Assembly: GCA_032622095.1 (NCBI GenBank)
Contig: CP136065.1
Location: 61,177,094-61,241,093, forward strand
Source: Siphonodentalium dalli
Taxonomy: Eukaryota; Mollusca; Scaphopoda; Gadilida; Siphonodentaliidae
Direction: 5' to 3'
Length of the DNA: 64,000 nt
Notes under the pieces: model-generated
Seen by the model: the letters and a program-made list of their open reading frames with translations, nothing else
Told to the model about the DNA's origin: nothing
Databases searched by the model: none
Position numbers and translations under genes: made by a program
Shown: positions 11,061 through 22,960 of the stretch, piece by piece
Layout of the letters: each line of letters opens with the position of its first letter
How positions within the stretch are numbered: position 1 is the first letter of the stretch

Positions 11061-11240
11061 CTCACGTGATATGGATACTTGACATGTGTAGTCACGTGAT
11101 TTCTCATTCGTACAAAATGGCCTTTTATACGTTTACCACGCTTCACAAATTAAATTCTTGTATTTCACTTCGCATCGGACGCAAACAAACGTACTTGAAG
11201 AACCAGTCGATGTTTCAGGATCAAGAAATCGGAGTGTAAG
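11061..11240 (+). promoter_or_regulatory. Weak candidate promoter / non-coding first exon
   Basis: Two TCACGTGAT E-box motifs lie exactly 30 bp apart (from 11062 and 11092). They are followed by AAAATGGCC and, 130 bases on, by a strong splice-donor-like GTGTAAGTATT near 11236. The block looks unique, unlike its neighbours. No downstream exon can be identified and there is no ORF of note, so this is a suggestion only. Confidence 0.15.
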
Positions 11241-11291
11241 TATTTGCTGTAGTCAATAACTCAATATGACAATAACTGGGAAGTCGGTACG

Positions 11292-11382
11292 TAGTCCAAC
11301 AAATTAGACGATTCGGATGTAAATTGTAAATGTCCAAATATGAAAATATATCTTAACCCGAATAGTCTAATTTGTTGGACTA
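11292..11382. mobile_element. 91 bp foldback element
   Basis: TAGTCCAACAAATTAGAC at 11292 is answered inverted by GTCTAATTTGTTGGACTA ending at 11382. The inner extension ATTCGG/CCGAAT also pairs, with one mismatch between. GGAAGTCGGTA occurs just outside both ends, two bases further out on the left, and looks like an 11 bp duplication. The element seems to sit at the start of a tRNA-like sequence. Confidence 0.6.
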
Positions 11383-11450
11383 GGAAGTCGGTAGCCGAGA
11401 GGTAGCGTATTGTTCTCTCGTGCTAGCGGACCGGGGATTGCAACTTGTGA
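11383..11450 (+). repeat. tRNA-like sequence, possible SINE head
   Basis: GGAAGTCGGTAGCCGAGAGG followed by TAGCGTATTG matches a tRNA 5' half with an RNA polymerase III A-box (TAGCCGAGAGGT against TRGCNNAGYNGG). A degenerate B-box-like GGGGATTGCAAC follows about 45 bases later. The anticodon arm cannot be folded convincingly, so this is a decayed tRNA or SINE head, not a functional tRNA. Confidence 0.35.
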
Positions 11451-11480
11451 AGTGGCGAAAAATCAATACAACTTAGTGTC

Positions 11481-11536
11481 GGCGCACACGATCTCGGCTG
11501 CCGGATAAATCGGGGACAACCGGGATCGTGTGCGCC
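11481..11536. repeat. GC-rich hairpin, 13 bp perfect arms
   Basis: GGCGCACACGATC (11481-11493) pairs perfectly with GATCGTGTGCGCC (11524-11536) around a 30 base loop, in a short CpG-rich patch. It may be a foldback terminus. About 170 bases downstream lies AATAAATAAA, which on its own is not evidence of a transcript end. Confidence 0.5.
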
Positions 11537-11724
11537 CACACTTTTGGCCTGTTTTTGTCGGATTCGATTTAATCTGACCGATCAAACTGAGTTTGATTTC
11601 ACCTGGAAAATCCGGCTCGTGACAATGGCAACACGCATGTTTTGCTTGTCGCATGACCGTCACGTGGCCAAAATGTCAGAATAGTTAGTAGCAACCGCTA
11701 TTCGAAAATAAATAAAGAATTCTG

Positions 11725-12143
11725 ATCAATCGACTCTTTGCATGACTAAATCCTTTGGCATGGGCTACAGGTCGTACCTTTGGTCAGATCTTCATGTAGA
11801 TGGGAACGAGTCATTTTGGGGTCATTCGGCAAAAAAACATGGCCGCCAGCAGCCATCTTGAATTTTACTCTTTGCATGACTAAATTCTTTGGCACGGTCT
11901 ACAGGTCCCTCATCCCTCATCTCTTTGTAACAAACATCATATGGTACTTTTGACTGACCTTTAGATTGGAGCCATCAAATTTTTTTGATATTTTATTGAA
12001 AAACATGGCCACCAGCAACCATCTTGGATTTTACTCTTTGTATGACTAAATCCTTCGGCACACCCTACATGCCTGCCTCATCGGATCGTCACCAAACTTC
12101 ACAGGGATCTTCAGGGTGACCTCAGATAGGAGCCGTTATTTTT
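11725..12143 (+). repeat. Family E core repeats, 5' fragment
   Basis: Two to three core repeats with GGCTACAGGTCGTACCTTTG, TAGATGGGAACGAGTCATTT, ACATGGCC and AGCCATCTTG precede a fresh family E head at 12144. This block is therefore the tail of a separate older copy. Confidence 0.65.
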
Positions 12144-15100
12144 ATCTCAACTTACTTTGTAAGTTTGATCTATTGCCATGGGTTGTCGTGTGTGTGTCTG
12201 TCAACAATTTCCTTTTGCGCGGGCTACAGGTCGTACCTTTGGTCTGATCTTTATGAAATTTGTCATGGATGTTAATAATGACGTTTAGATGGGAACGAGT
12301 CATTTTGGGGTCATTCCGCCAAAAACATGGCCACCAGCAGCCATCTTGGATTTTACTCTTTGCATGACTAAATCCTTTGGCGCGGGCTACAGGTGGTACC
12401 TTTGGTCTGATCTTTATGAAATTTGTCATGAATGTTGTCATTGACATGTAGATGGGAATGAGTCATTTTGGGGTCATTCGGCCCAAAAACATGGCTGCTG
12501 GCGGCCAGCTTGGATTTCAAAATTAAATCCATTGGCGCGGGCTACAGGTCGTACTGTTCCTCTGATCATCATGAAATTTGTCATGTATGTTAATATTGAC
12601 AAGTAATTTTTGGAGTCGTTCGGCCAAAAAACATGGCTGCCAGCAGCCATCTTGGATTTTGCTCTTTACATGACTAAATCCTTTGGCGCGGGCTACCGGT
12701 CATAGATTTTGTCGGATCTTCATGAAATTTGTCTGGATGTTAAAAATTACATGTAGATGGGAACGAGTCGTTTTGGGGTCATTCGGCCAGAAAACATGGC
12801 CACCAGCAGCCATCTTGGATTTTGCTCTTTACATGACTAAATCCTTTGGCGCGGGCTACAGGTCGTAGCTTTTGTCGGATCTTCATGAAATTTGTCATGG
12901 ATGTTAACAATGCCATGTAGATGGGAATGAGTGATTTTGGGTTTGTTTGGCCAAAAAAACATGGCAGCCAGCGGCCATCTTGGATTTCAGAATTCAATCC
13001 ATTACCACAGTCTACAGGTCGTATCTTTTTTCGGATCATTATGAAATTTGAAATGGATGTTAATATTGACATATAGTTGGTATTGAGTTATGATGGGGTC
13101 AAAAAAACATGGCCGCCAGCAGCCATTTTGGATTTTACTCTTTGTATGACTAAATCCTTTAGCACGGGCTACAGGTCGTACCTTTGGTCTGATCATCATG
13201 AAATTTGTCATGAATGTTAACATTGACATGTAGATGGGAACGAGTAATTTTGGGGTCATTCGGCCCAAAAACATGGCCGCCAGCAGCCATTTTGGATTTT
13301 ACTCTTTGTATGACTAAATCCTTTAGCACGGCCTACAGGTCGTACCTTGGGTCGGATCATCATAAAATGTATCATGGATGTTAACAACGACATGCAGATG
13401 AGAACGATTCATTTTGGGGTCATTCGGCAAAAAAACATGGCCGCCAGCAGCCATTTTGGATTTTACTCTTTGTATGACTAAATCCTTTAGCACGGGCTAC
13501 AGGTCGTACCTTTAGTCTGATCATCATGAAATTTGTCATGGCTGTTAAAATTGGAATGTAAATGGGAACGAGTCATTTTCGGGTCATTCGGACAAACAAC
13601 ATTGCTGCCAGTGGCCATCTTGGATTTCAAAATTCAATCCATTAGCACGGGCTACAGGTCGTACCTTTGTTCTGATCATCATGAAATTTGTCATTCATGA
13701 ATGTTAACATTGACATGTAGATGGGAACGAGTAATTTTGGAGTCATTCGGCCATAAAACATGGCTGCCAGCAGCCATCTTAGATTTACTCTTTGCATGAC
13801 TAAATTCTTTGGTACGGCCTACAGGTCGTACCCTTGGTCGGATTATCATAAAATGTCTCATAGCTATTGACATTGAAATGTAGATGGGAACGAGTCATTT
13901 TGGGTTCATTCGGGAAAAAAACATGGCCGCCAGTGGCCATCTTGGATTTCAATATTCAATCCATTAGCACGGGCTACAGGTCGTACTGTTTGTCTGATCA
14001 TCATGAAATTTGTCATGGATATTAATACTGACATGTAGATGGGAAACGAGTAATTTTGGGGTTGTTCCGCCAAAAAACATGGCCATCGGCTGCCATCTTA
14101 GATTTTACTCTTTGCATGACTGAATTCTTTGGCATGGCCTACAGGTTGTACCTTTTGTCGGATCATCATAAATTTTTTCATGGATATTAACAATGACATG
14201 TAGATGGGAACGAGTCATTTTGGGGTCATTCGGCAAAAAAATATGGCCGCCAGCAGCCATTTTGGATTTTACTCTTTGTATGACTAAAATAAATCCTTTA
14301 GCACGGGCTACAGGTCGTACCTTTAGTCTGATCATCATGAAATTTGTCATGGCTGTTGAAATTGGAATGTAGATGGGAGTAATTTTGGGGTCATTCGGAC
14401 AAACAACATGGCCGCCAGCGGCCATCTTGGATTTCAAAATTCAATCCATTAGGACGGGCTACAGGTCGTACCTTTGGTCCGATCTTTATGAAATTTGTCA
14501 TGAATGTTGACATTGTCATGTAGATGGGAACGAGTTATTTTGGGGTCATTCGGCAAAAAACATGGCCACCAGCCACCATTTTGGATTTCAAAATTCAATC
14601 CATTGGCGCGGGCTACAGGTCATACTGCTTGTCTGATCATCATGAAATTTGTCAAGGATGTTAATATTGACATGTAGATGGGAACGAGTCATTTTGGGGT
14701 CATTCGGCCAAAAAAAATGGCCACCAGAAGCCATCTTGGATTTAACTCTTTTCATGACTAAATCCTTTGGCGCGGCCTACAGGTCGTATCATTTGTCAGA
14801 TCATCATGAAATTTGTACTGGATGTTAATAATGACATGTAAATGGGAACGAGTCTTTTTGGGATCATTTGGCAAAAAAACATGGCTGCCAGCGGCCATCT
14901 TAGATTTTACTCTTTGCATAACTAGACCTTTCAACTTTCCACATTCCTAATCACTCCATTGACTTTAACACATGAAATTATTCCCTTTCCAAGTTGAGCT
15001 ACAGTGTCATTGACACTTTCATTCAAACTTCATATGGTTCTTTGGGGTGACCATCATGAATTTTACGCTTTCCATGGTGAATCCTTTGGCACATCCTGCA

Positions 15101-15215
15101 AGCCCTTATCCGATTGTCACCAAACTTAATATAGATCTTCAGTATGACAACCAGATCAGAGCCATAAAAAAAATTTGAAATTTGTTTTAAAAATGGCCAC
15201 CGTCTTGGAATTTAC
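12144..15215 (+). mobile_element. Family E element with ~18 core repeats
   Basis: The head CTCAACTTACTTTGTAAGTT is a hairpin, followed by GAT.CTATTGCCATGG, a GTGT-rich microsatellite, then about 18 cores. Successive CTACAGG starts are 151-163 bp apart (12224, 12387, 12542, 12693, 12856, 13012, 13169 and onward). Each core has GATCATCATGAAATTTGTCA, TAGATGGGAACGAGTCATTT, ACATGGCCGCC and AGCCATCTTGGATTT. It lies after a T-run. No protein is encoded. Confidence 0.8.
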
Positions 15216-15734
15216 TCTGGATTATTGTGTACAAGGATTATTATTGTATGATTAGTGAAGGATTATTCATAATTTTGTTTTCATTATCATTAAGGATCCT
15301 GGAACTCAAAGAGCTACATATATATATTTATTATGTCAGAGCTATGGAGGCACGGACTCAGTATGAGTGTTCATTGCTTCATATTTGCGTGAACAAATTC
15401 TCATTTCTTATCGAAATGGCCATGTGTCGATCGGAATGGTACATCGAGATGTTCCTCGAACCATATCAAGCTTGAAAACCGGTCCCGATTTTCACCCATA
15501 TATATGGATAATAATGTGAGGGACCAGAATTTGATCAAGATATTATCCCAGAGATAGCTGAAAACTGATAAGGTATACATAATGTCTAATTGTCTATCAT
15601 GATATGTGGATACAGTAATAGCCCGCCACTGGCGGCATTCATCCCATGGCTTTGTTCGAAAAAGCAATTGAAACAGGTTCCGAGACACTTGTGCTGCATT
15701 TGCACCAAATTTCGGCAATAGTCAGAAACATGAC
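15216..15734. other. Mostly unique; one dispersed segment
   Basis: No gene seen. The segment 15517-15585 (ATTTGATCAAGATATTATCC ... AACTGATAAGGTATAC) resembles 21318-21380 in the same orientation, marking a low-copy dispersed repeat of unknown type. Confidence 0.5.
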
Positions 15735-15930
15735 AATTTTAATTTAATTTTTTGTTTTTCAATGAGTTAATTTTTTTGTTTTTCAATGAGTTAATTGTGC
15801 TTTTTTAATTTTTTAATTGAATTTTTTGTTTTAAAATTTTACCCGATTTTTTGTGGTTTTTCAAGGAGTTAATTGTGCCTTTTTAATTATGTTTTTCAAT
15901 TTTACCTGATTTGTTTTTGTTTTTCAATGA
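15735..15930. repeat. T-rich minisatellite
   Basis: Imperfect copies of TTTTTGTTTTTCAATGAGTT with intervening TTAATTGTGCTTTTTTAA segments. It is low complexity and non-coding. Confidence 0.65.
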
Positions 15931-16409
15931 ACCCGTCCATGACACTTCCCGTATTTAGCAAGTTTGAGCTCAATCGGTTCGAGTCTATAAAGGACACACA
16001 CATATATATGACACTTCCCGTAGGTAGCAAGTTTGTGCTCAATCGGCATTCCCTGGAATTTCCCAGTAAATATTTAGCAAGTTTGAGCTCAATCGGTTCG
16101 AGTCTATAAAGGACACACTCATATATATGACACTTCCCGTAGGTAGCAAGTTTGAGCTCAATCAGCATTCCCTGGAATTTCCCAGTCACCAACGCGGCGT
16201 AATTTTGGTACATATATAGAGACCAATTGTCCATCGGCTGTCATGTGTAGTAAAGATGTCTTATAAGCCGACATTGCCGTGGGTATGCCCGTTCCTACAC
16301 GCGTTTTCGATTCTATGAAGTACCCACATATATACACACATACATATATATATATAGCTATATACATATATATATATATATATACGGAAGTCTCAAATTA
16401 TATAGTAGA
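15931..16409 (-). mobile_element. Helitron-like element, 5' end clear, 3' end lost
   Basis: On the minus strand it starts after A with TCTACTATATAATTTGAGAC at 16409, followed by long (TA)n/(TG)n runs. Two tandem ~126 bp units (15940-16190) follow, sharing ACACTTCCCGTAGGTAGCAA, GAGCTCAATCGGTTCGAGTC and AATTTCCCAGT. The expected hairpin plus CTAG is not found at the low-coordinate end, so the 3' terminus is lost or unrecognised. Confidence 0.5.
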
Positions 16410-16799
16410 TTGGCAGATTCCAGTAGCTTTATAACGGTATATCTGGGGAGAAATCTGAAGCTATATTCGTGATTATCTGGGATGATTTCGGTCGGTATAT
16501 ACTGTAGAAACAAAGCGCGCCATCCGTGCTCGCAGAGAATAAATTTCGAGCGATAACGTTTGCGTAAATACGAAATTGTGAGTGTTGGTTTGTAACCGGG
16601 ATTTCTGAGAAGCATTATGCCTATAACTACCCACCCTAAACCCTGACATAAGTGTCATACATACTATAACAATGATGTTGTAAGAGCTCCAATAAATCTC
16701 CCCGCATAGGCAAGCACTCAATGCGTATAACTCTGCAGATGCTAATAATGTTGAATGGGAAACAGACGCTCTTTATAGAGATGCGTCAAAAACAAACGC
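16410..16799. other. No feature seen
   Basis: Unique-looking sequence between two minus-strand Helitron remnants. No coding signal is visible. Confidence 0.4.
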
Positions 16800-17030
16800 T
16801 CATTAAATAATCACTTGATTAACCCACGGTGATTTGAGATTGGAGAACGGGTGCTCTGAGCTTCTCTATACCGCGACCACGGTCGTGTCGGTGGGATTTG
16901 ACACTTACATAGGAAGTTGTCGGTGGTATTTGACACTTACATAGGAAGTTTGAGCTCAATCTTTACACGCGTTTTGGATTCTATATGAAGTACCCACACA
17001 CATATATACAAAGTCTCAAAATATATAGTA
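16800..17030 (-). mobile_element. Helitron 5' fragment, abutting the next copy
   Basis: On the minus strand from 17030, TACTATATATTTTGAGACTT is followed by sequence homologous to the 5' part of the 25710 Helitron, including AGAAGCTCAGAGCACC, GTTCTCCA and GGTTAATCAAGTGAT. It begins immediately after the CTAG end of the 17031-17796 element, so the two are joined with no spacer. No 3' end is seen. Confidence 0.6.
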
Positions 17031-17796
17031 CTAGAAGGTGACCCGACTTTGTCCGGGGTTTGACCTTGAATTGTCTATTTTGAAGGCCAAGGTCAAGTGG
17101 GGTCACGATTTGACCCGTCCAAAACACTGCCCGAACAAAAGTACCCCACAAAAGTACCCGTCGAAATCCATCCGGTTTTACCCGATTTGACCTTTTAACC
17201 CAATTTGATTTCCACTCAAGTATATAAACGCGCCTCATATACACACGCTCATTAATTATCAAGTTTCAACGTAAAGATAAATTACCATCGGTGCCCGAGA
17301 TATCGCCAAGACGTCTGAAACAGTCAAATGCATCGGCCGGTTAAGCGTTAACGTGATCTAACGTTATGAACTCGAACGACGTCATAGAAGTTACGCATTG
17401 TTTTTATCCTGATGGAAGATAGTACCACTTCTTCTTGATAATTGAGGCAGATAACTAAAACGGATTCATACGCATTATATATCGTTGGAAAGAGGAAACA
17501 CGAAAGATTCTCACAGTGTCATTATTATGACTGGCATTTTATTATTCCCGCTGTTTCGAATCGATTTGTAAGCACCGAACTCAAATGAAAGTCCCGTAAC
17601 ACAGTGTAAAAACAGATTTGACCTCGGCACGTGAAAAGTTGACCTCGGATCTGAAAATTAATATGCCTATGCCACTTCCCGGCCGATAGTACCCTCACAT
17701 ACGAAGTTTCATCAAAATCGGGTCGGCCGTTTTCGAGTTCATCGCGAACACACACACACACCACACACAGACAGATCTTCCAAAATATATAATAGA
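17031..17796 (-). mobile_element. Non-autonomous Helitron, 766 bp
   Basis: On the minus strand it starts TCTATTATATATTTTGGAAG after an A and carries a (TG)n run. The segment TTCGCGATGAACTCGAAAAC leads to the core GATGAAACTTCGTATGTGAG. It ends with the hairpin CCCGGACAAAGTCGGG, then TCACCTT and CTAG before T. Near the 3' end it has the same TTCAAGGTCAAACCCC type words as the 8249 copy. The 44185 element is of the same subfamily. Confidence 0.75.
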
Positions 17797-17902
17797 TAGA
17801 TAGAGTAAATCCAATGGGATGTGGAGCAATGACTTGGTGTTTTTGTAGTATCCTTTGATAATGCACAGGAGGATGTAAGTTCACCTGCATCACACTGTTG
17901 TG

Positions 17903-18790
17903 TTTTTATGTTTACCCATACCATAGTATGGTAAACATAATGTTGACGTCCGGATTGACCACTCGTCATTCGTCAATTATCTGATGAGAACCAAATTTGG
18001 TATGTGAGTTTCTCTATCTAAAATACAGTTCGAGTTCGAATATGGGTTTGATCAGATTATTTTTAATGGAGTTATGGCCCTTTGATATAGAATTCATCCA
18101 TGCTTCGATAGATCAACCAGTTATCGTCTGATAGGAACCAACTTTGGTATGTGAGTTACTCAACTCAAAATACAGATCAAGTTTGAATATGGGTTAGATC
18201 CTGTTTTTTATACCAGAGTTATGGCCCTTTTTAACTAAGGATTGAACAGATTCGATATTTTTATGCTTATCATGTAGAACCATAGCAGCTAACACTGGTG
18301 ATATCAGTTAGCACTGAGAGAGAATACTGTAGATTAACTTGTATTATTGGAAATTACAGTTATTTTTAGCCATCATATTGTCAGGGCACAGTGGAAGGTG
18401 TAATTGGACAGAGAACCATCTGTTGTTTATTGTATTTCCATACAGCTCTCTGGTTTATCAATGCAATGTTCCAGTGACATACCTGTACCTAATTTTATTG
18501 AGTTAAAATTGTTAACCATTGTCATCAATTTATGCTTTTGTATATTTTTCATGTAATAATTCTCCTATTATATCCCTTTCACTTGTATGGATTTTTGTGG
18601 TTAAATGAACCCTTAATTCACAACATTCTTTATACTTAGCAGAAATACCTTTCATCTGATATATCTCATTTTATTGAGATGTATGTAAATTTTGTATGTG
18701 AGTTTCTCAGCCCAAAATACAGATAGATTTCGAATTTGGGTTTGATCCATTTTTTTATATTTTAAACAGAGTTATGGCTTATGGATTTTC
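17903..18790 (+). mobile_element. Family D element, palindromic head, three cores
   Basis: A T5 run precedes the palindromic head GTTTACCCATACCATAGTAT / GGTAAAC (17910-17936), then TTGACGTCCGGATTGACCAC. Core repeats follow at about 17980-18240 with GAACCAAATTTGGTATGTGA, GAGTTCGAATATGGGTTTGA and GAGTTATGGCCCTTT. A third core lies near 18690-18780, after about 450 bases of unrelated sequence. Confidence 0.65.
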
Positions 18791-20099
18791 GTGTCTGAAC
18801 TGAAACTAGCTGATCACTATCGCCAAGGTATGGGTTAAACATCTCACGATCGGCCTCTCGTTATAAGAAATTACTTGATTAGTAAGCATTAGTGTAGCTA
18901 CATTAACTTGTGAACTGATCATACAGCCCTATTGTTTTACAAATTAATACAAACATTTACAACCTTATTCAAATTGATCCAAAATGTGTAGATCTATCTA
19001 TCACTGTTTCTGGTTATTATCCTGTGATTTTATCTTAATAATATAAATAAAACACATTATTATCCTTATTCAATAAAAAAAAATATGGTATTGGTATAAA
19101 ACACGATGGTAGGTTGGCACCTGAAGGCTAACTAAATTTTTGCACGGAACAGTCCTCGTGAGTAAGCCCAGTACCCACTTTTTGAGCAAAAACATGCATG
19201 AGCCCCCGGGCTTACTGACGGGTGTATACAGACGTACATGTAGACGTGCTTATGCTTCGATCGCAACCTGTGACGCTGATCAATCGCCGCGTATATTTGT
19301 AATCTGTATCGACACTGTCTATATTGTATACACGGTGCGTGATTGCTAGATGCGGAACTCATTTGATTACATTATGTTTAGAACTTCATATATCTAATTC
19401 AGATTATAATCATATGAATAAAATTCAATCTCAGCCACCGTTATGAGCGACAAAACATAGATTGGATTGAACAGTGAGAGACCTTAAAACAAACAGTCTA
19501 TTACATTCTTAAACAGGCGTTATCATGTGCGACGAGTTATCTGCAACACTGCTGGCAGAATTCCTATAAATTTCCTACTTTCAGTTTCTGTTTCCCGATA
19601 AATCGAGCACGTTGCACCAAGTTTCTATGCGTTGAATCTTGTTACTAGTAATAACATTTAACACTTGTAACTTTTGTCTGTTTTCTGGGGCCCCCTCTGT
19701 CAAGACAGGTACTGTGAATATGTGATGTAGGTGTTTGACCTATTGTGGTGTGAACAGTTTAACAGATAACTACCATTGGTATCGGACTACAACAATCATG
19801 TAGCTAAACGGTGAACCCATGTTCACTTGTGTCAACTCTTTATTATCTTTATTAAAGTGACTTCCATTCCATGGGGTTTGTGATACGTTGAATGAATTGT
19901 CTTCAAGTGTCTTACTATCACTTCTTGCATCATATTCGCCATGACACAGCTAGATAGAAATGCAATGCAACATATCCAAAACCCTCCATGAGACTGAGAG
20001 TGACTCGCCAATGTCATGATTTTTCAAAACAATACAAAAGTTACAACGGATGTTTAAGGAGATTAGCATTGCTATATAGTATCTAGAGAATTTTTGCAG
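18791..20099. other. Quiet AT-rich sequence
   Basis: No gene or clear element seen. A short GTAAGCCC...GGGCTTAC inverted pair spans roughly 19163-19215. A short frame there is open on both strands and shows no family resemblance. Confidence 0.45.
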
Positions 20100-20105
20100 T
20101 TTTTT

Positions 20106-20515
20106 AGCTCAACTTTACTTTGTAAAGTTTGAGCTATTGCCATGGTTTGGTATCTGTCGTCCGTGGGTGTGTTTGCGTGTGTGTGTGAATGACTCATCAA
20201 CAATTTCCTTTAGCATGGGCTACAGGTCGTACCTTTGGTTTGATCATTATGAAATTTGTCATGGATTTTGACATTGACATGTAGATGGGAATAAGTCACT
20301 TTGGGTCATTCGGCAAAAATACATGGCTGCCAGTGGTCATCATGGATTTCAAATTTCAATCCATTAGCACAGGCTACAGGTCGTAATGTTTGTCTGACCG
20401 TCATGAAATTTGTCGTGGATGTTAATATTGAAATGTAGATGGGAACGAGTCATTTTGGGGTTGTTTGGCAAAAAAATATGGCCGTCAGCAGCCATCTTGG
20501 ATTTTTAGAAAAATT
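20106..20515 (+). mobile_element. Family E element, short copy
   Basis: After a six-base T-run, AGCTCAACTTTACTTTGTAA AGTTTGAGCT forms the family E hairpin head. It is followed by ATTGCCATGG, a (GT)n run, and about two cores ending near GCCATCTTGGATTTTT. This is the clearest family E head in the window. Confidence 0.75.
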
Positions 20516-21380
20516 GAGCGAATTAGTTGGTTGGTATAATTGTAAAGTCGGAATCCTGATACGGGGCCGTCTGCAAGTGAATATGTGCTAGAGTAGATGT
20601 ACAGGACGATTTAGGTAGATTGAAATGCATGAACATTGAACCAATATCCATTTGAACCCTTTCTATTTAAAGCTTATGAGATTCAAGAGTACTTTTACCA
20701 ACAGTTATATGTATCAATCGCTTTTACTATAAGTGGGTAATGCAAACTAAATCCAGCCATTTATGGGACCATCTCCTGTTATACTCAACAGAATATGTGC
20801 AACAAAATGATGAATTTGAGCCTTGGAAGAGCGCAAAATACAATGTACAATGTACAATGAACAATGTAAACAGCATGGTAATTATAATGAAAATTATTTA
20901 ATGACTCGGAAATCTGTTCTCTTGTCTTGACTATCTTGGGGCTTAATAGCTTTGTGGGTGCCAAATTATTTTTTAATACCATAAAAACATTATATGTATG
21001 TAATACCTACACTATGTTATCAATACAATAATAACAAGTTATATTAAGTCGTCAGATTGCAAATCTTGTATCGTTTAGGTGTGCTCTACTTGATACATGT
21101 AAATGCTATATTAAAAATACACCAAAGTGACATATGCTGCCATATTCCAGCAGTCCAATCATATGGTCAATGTCACTATGAACAAATTGACATCTCATTC
21201 TAAATATGGGCTCAGGTGATCATACCTTAGCATTTTGTATGACAATTATATAAGTACATGTATTCATAATTTCTTGTTCTATTAAAATCAGGGATGATGA
21301 CAACAAATGATAAAGAAAGTAACCAGAGTTTGGTCAAGATATTATTCAAGACATGGTAGGTGAAAGCTGATAATGTATAA
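20516..21380. other. No gene seen
   Basis: AT-rich sequence with a short ACAATGTACAATG run near 20842 and the dispersed segment at 21318-21380 that resembles 15517-15585. Confidence 0.4.
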
Positions 21381-22043
21381 GGCCAAAAAAAAGGGCTTTG
21401 GTTCTCAGGGCCGGATTAGGCCTTTTTATTGCAATGCCTGATGTTATGACAAAAAAAATTTAAAATACAAAAATAAAAAATTAACAAAAAATTATAAAAA
21501 AAATTGTATTTCATAAACATGTCCATAGTAGATATGAGATATGTGTTGAATATTAGCATGCATTGAGCTCTAACATGTAATGTGTTATAAAGTGACTTGC
21601 AGGCTTACAACATGAAGTAGATGACTGCAATTAAGAAAATGATTAGCTGATCCTCATGCTCTTCTTACAATTAGTCATTGTGATCTAACTTTCACTAATT
21701 TTAACTCCATACAATTGAAAGGCACAGGATTGAATTCAGGATCACATATTAGAATGGGGAGGTATCAGCTTTTAGAAAACAATAACAATATTGAATGTCA
21801 GGGGCATTGTATGGTGTTAGGTAATCCCAGTCTTAGACTGATAGTACAATGTTATTTTTATGTAAGATTAAATGAGTTTATATGCCTAAAAGTTCCCTCT
21901 ACATTTCTGGTTATTACTAGACAGAGGAAGGTATCTTTGTTCATGCTAACTATGGGCAGTAAAAAATAAAAATAAAACCCTCCCTCCCTCATTGATTTGA
22001 AAAAAAAATTGCCAGAGAACCAAAACTCTTTTTTTTTGGCCTA
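21381..22043. mobile_element. TIR element, ~660 bp
   Basis: GGCCAAAAAAAAGGGCTTTG with GTTCTC at the left is answered inverted by GAGAACCAAAACTC and a T-run ending TTTGGCC at 22041. The right-hand ~150 bases, including GAGGAAGGTATCTTTGTTCA and ACCCTCCCTCCCTCATTGAT, recur near 42215-42350. The interior is non-coding. Confidence 0.6.
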
Positions 22044-22076
22044 AAGGGCATGCCTGTCTCTTTGAAAAGCCAATAA

Positions 22077-22477
22077 AAATCCTAACGGATGAACGTCTCT
22101 AGATTAGTACATTATATTTCTTTTATATGATAACACGGCATTCCCAACACGATGTAATAAACCGTTTCCAAATATGGAGCGCTTTCCTGGCATAGTAAAT
22201 GTTTGTGAGAATCATAGTATTTAAAAATAGTTATAAGATGCGAAAGAATAATCAGTCATGAATATCATTGACTGATTCAACAGTAGTTGAGTTTTACATT
22301 GCATTGGAAAATTGTCAACAAGTTATTGCATGATATCTGATCTGTGAAGTGATCTGCTATGCCAATAACCAATGAATCGTGCATAGTCTGCACCGCCCTC
22401 CAATTAAATGGAAGGAATCCCTTCAAAACAGAAACTAATTTCATTAGAGATATAGAGATATACATCCGTTAGGATTT
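22077..22477. mobile_element. TIR element, ~400 bp, abutting the previous one
   Basis: AAATCCTAACGGATG at the left matches inverted CATCCGTTAGGATTT at the right. The interior is AT-rich with no coding sequence. Superfamily unassigned; flanking duplication not clear. Confidence 0.5.
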
Positions 22478-22591
22478 CCATTATCTTTTCAAACAGACTG
22501 CATACATGCCACCATATTGTGGTACTGACTATATAAACAATGCCAGAACTCAATGTGATAAATGGTCATACATTTTTGTTGGTGGATTCCA

Positions 22592-22960
22592 TTTTTATGT
22601 GTACCCATACCATAGTGTCGACGTCCGGATTGACCACTCGTCATTCGTTCGTCTGTCCGTCTGTTTGTAGACACTTTACGCATCATGCAATAACTCAAAT
22701 ATTTTAAATCCGAACGGATCCAAATTTTGTATATGGGTTTCTCAGGCCAAAATACAGATCGAGTTAAAATGTTGGTTTGACCTGAGTCTTTTTTTTCTTC
22801 AGAATTATGGCCATTTTTCGACTTAGAATTGACGCATGCTGCCTTAATTCAAATATTTGTTATCTGGATGGAACCAAATTTGCTATGTGAATTTCTCAGC
22901 CCAAAATACAGATAGAGTTCGAATATGGGTTTGACTTTTGAATTCATTGTATTATTGGCA
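22592..22960 (+). mobile_element. Family D element, short copy
   Basis: A T5 run and ATGTGTACCCATACCATAGT start the element; half the head palindrome is deleted. GACGTCCGGATTGACCACTC and a GTCTGTCCGTCTG microsatellite follow, then two cores with CAAATTTTGTATATGGGTTT / CAAATTTGCTATGTGAATTT and CCCAAAATACAGAT. Confidence 0.6.

Noticed and set aside
12144-15215. Regularly spaced repeats as a CRISPR-like array
   Set aside because: Units are ~157 bp and similar throughout, with no repeat-spacer alternation, and the genome is eukaryotic.
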